NCBI GenBank assembly: GCA_018385425.1
Contig: JAHBAA010000034.1
Span: 1 to 48,241, forward strand
Reading direction: 5' to 3'
From: Acetatifactor sp.
GTDB lineage: Bacteria; Bacillota; Clostridia; Lachnospirales; Lachnospiraceae
DNA length: 48,241 nucleotides
In this document: positions 48,105-48,241 of the stretch, piece after piece
How positions within the stretch are numbered: position 1 is the first letter of the stretch
Layout: the number at the start of each line of letters is the position of its first letter
Made by a program: the position numbers and the translations under genes
The notes under the pieces: model-generated
Seen by the model: the letters and a program-made list of their open reading frames with translations, nothing else
Told to the model about the DNA's origin: nothing
Databases searched by the model: none

Positions 48105-48241
48105 ATGGACAATAAGGATCAGCTGGCACAGCTGGTGGAAAAATTCAAGCAGGAATTTCTCCCGGGAGATTTTCTTGGGGTGCTTGCCTTTGTCGTAATT
48201 TACGCTATCGAGCTGGCATATCTGAAAGCACACCCGCCCGG
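48105..48241 (+). CDS. unknown protein, truncated by window end
   Basis: MDNKDQLAQLVEKFKQEFLPGDFLGVLAFVVIYAIELAYLKAHPPG..., frame open to window end. Confidence 0.55.
   Translation, partial: MDNKDQLAQLVEKFKQEFLPGDFLGVLAFVVIYAIELAYLKAHPP

Overview
The window is a gene-dense, mostly + strand chromosomal segment that looks like Clostridia/Lachnospiraceae (inferred from gene content and order). In order it carries: a BCAA/leucine block (ilvB C-terminus, two tandem ilvN-like ACT genes, ilvC, leuC, leuD); MATE; ruvAB; zapA; U32 peptidase; FtsW/RodA-PBP2; sporulation-type DUF2953/YtfJ; rpmB (-); Asp23/DAK2/recG/DegV; a GyrB/GyrA-type topoisomerase pair; rsmD-coaD; amidase; YlbJ-like (-); pseudouridine synthases; recU; hisZ-hisG-hisD-hisB-(HisA/F-like)-HisIE; a HelD-like helicase; radical SAM/DUF2344/RNase G; two NUDIX genes; and small unknowns. 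Most of it is housekeeping. The strongest unusual observations are: (1) an 87-aa unknown protein at 47284-47547 (-) whose promoter spacer is occupied by a LexA/SOS-like box sharing a 14-bp core with the one at the ruvAB promoter; (2) a HelD-like helicase fused in frame to a domain resembling the N-terminal beta-sandwich of GH31 glycosidases, ending where the catalytic barrel would begin; (3) a HisIE protein with an N-terminal HisA/HisF-like barrel that has lost a catalytic Asp; (4) a ~180-bp MITE-like palindrome with 21-bp perfect terminal inverted repeats before hisZ; (5) a perfectly duplicated 63-bp structured repeat forming the ruvAB leader; (6) a 46-aa hydrophobic sORF starting inside a terminator-like hairpin. 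All assignments come from reading the sequence and translations; no database search was run.
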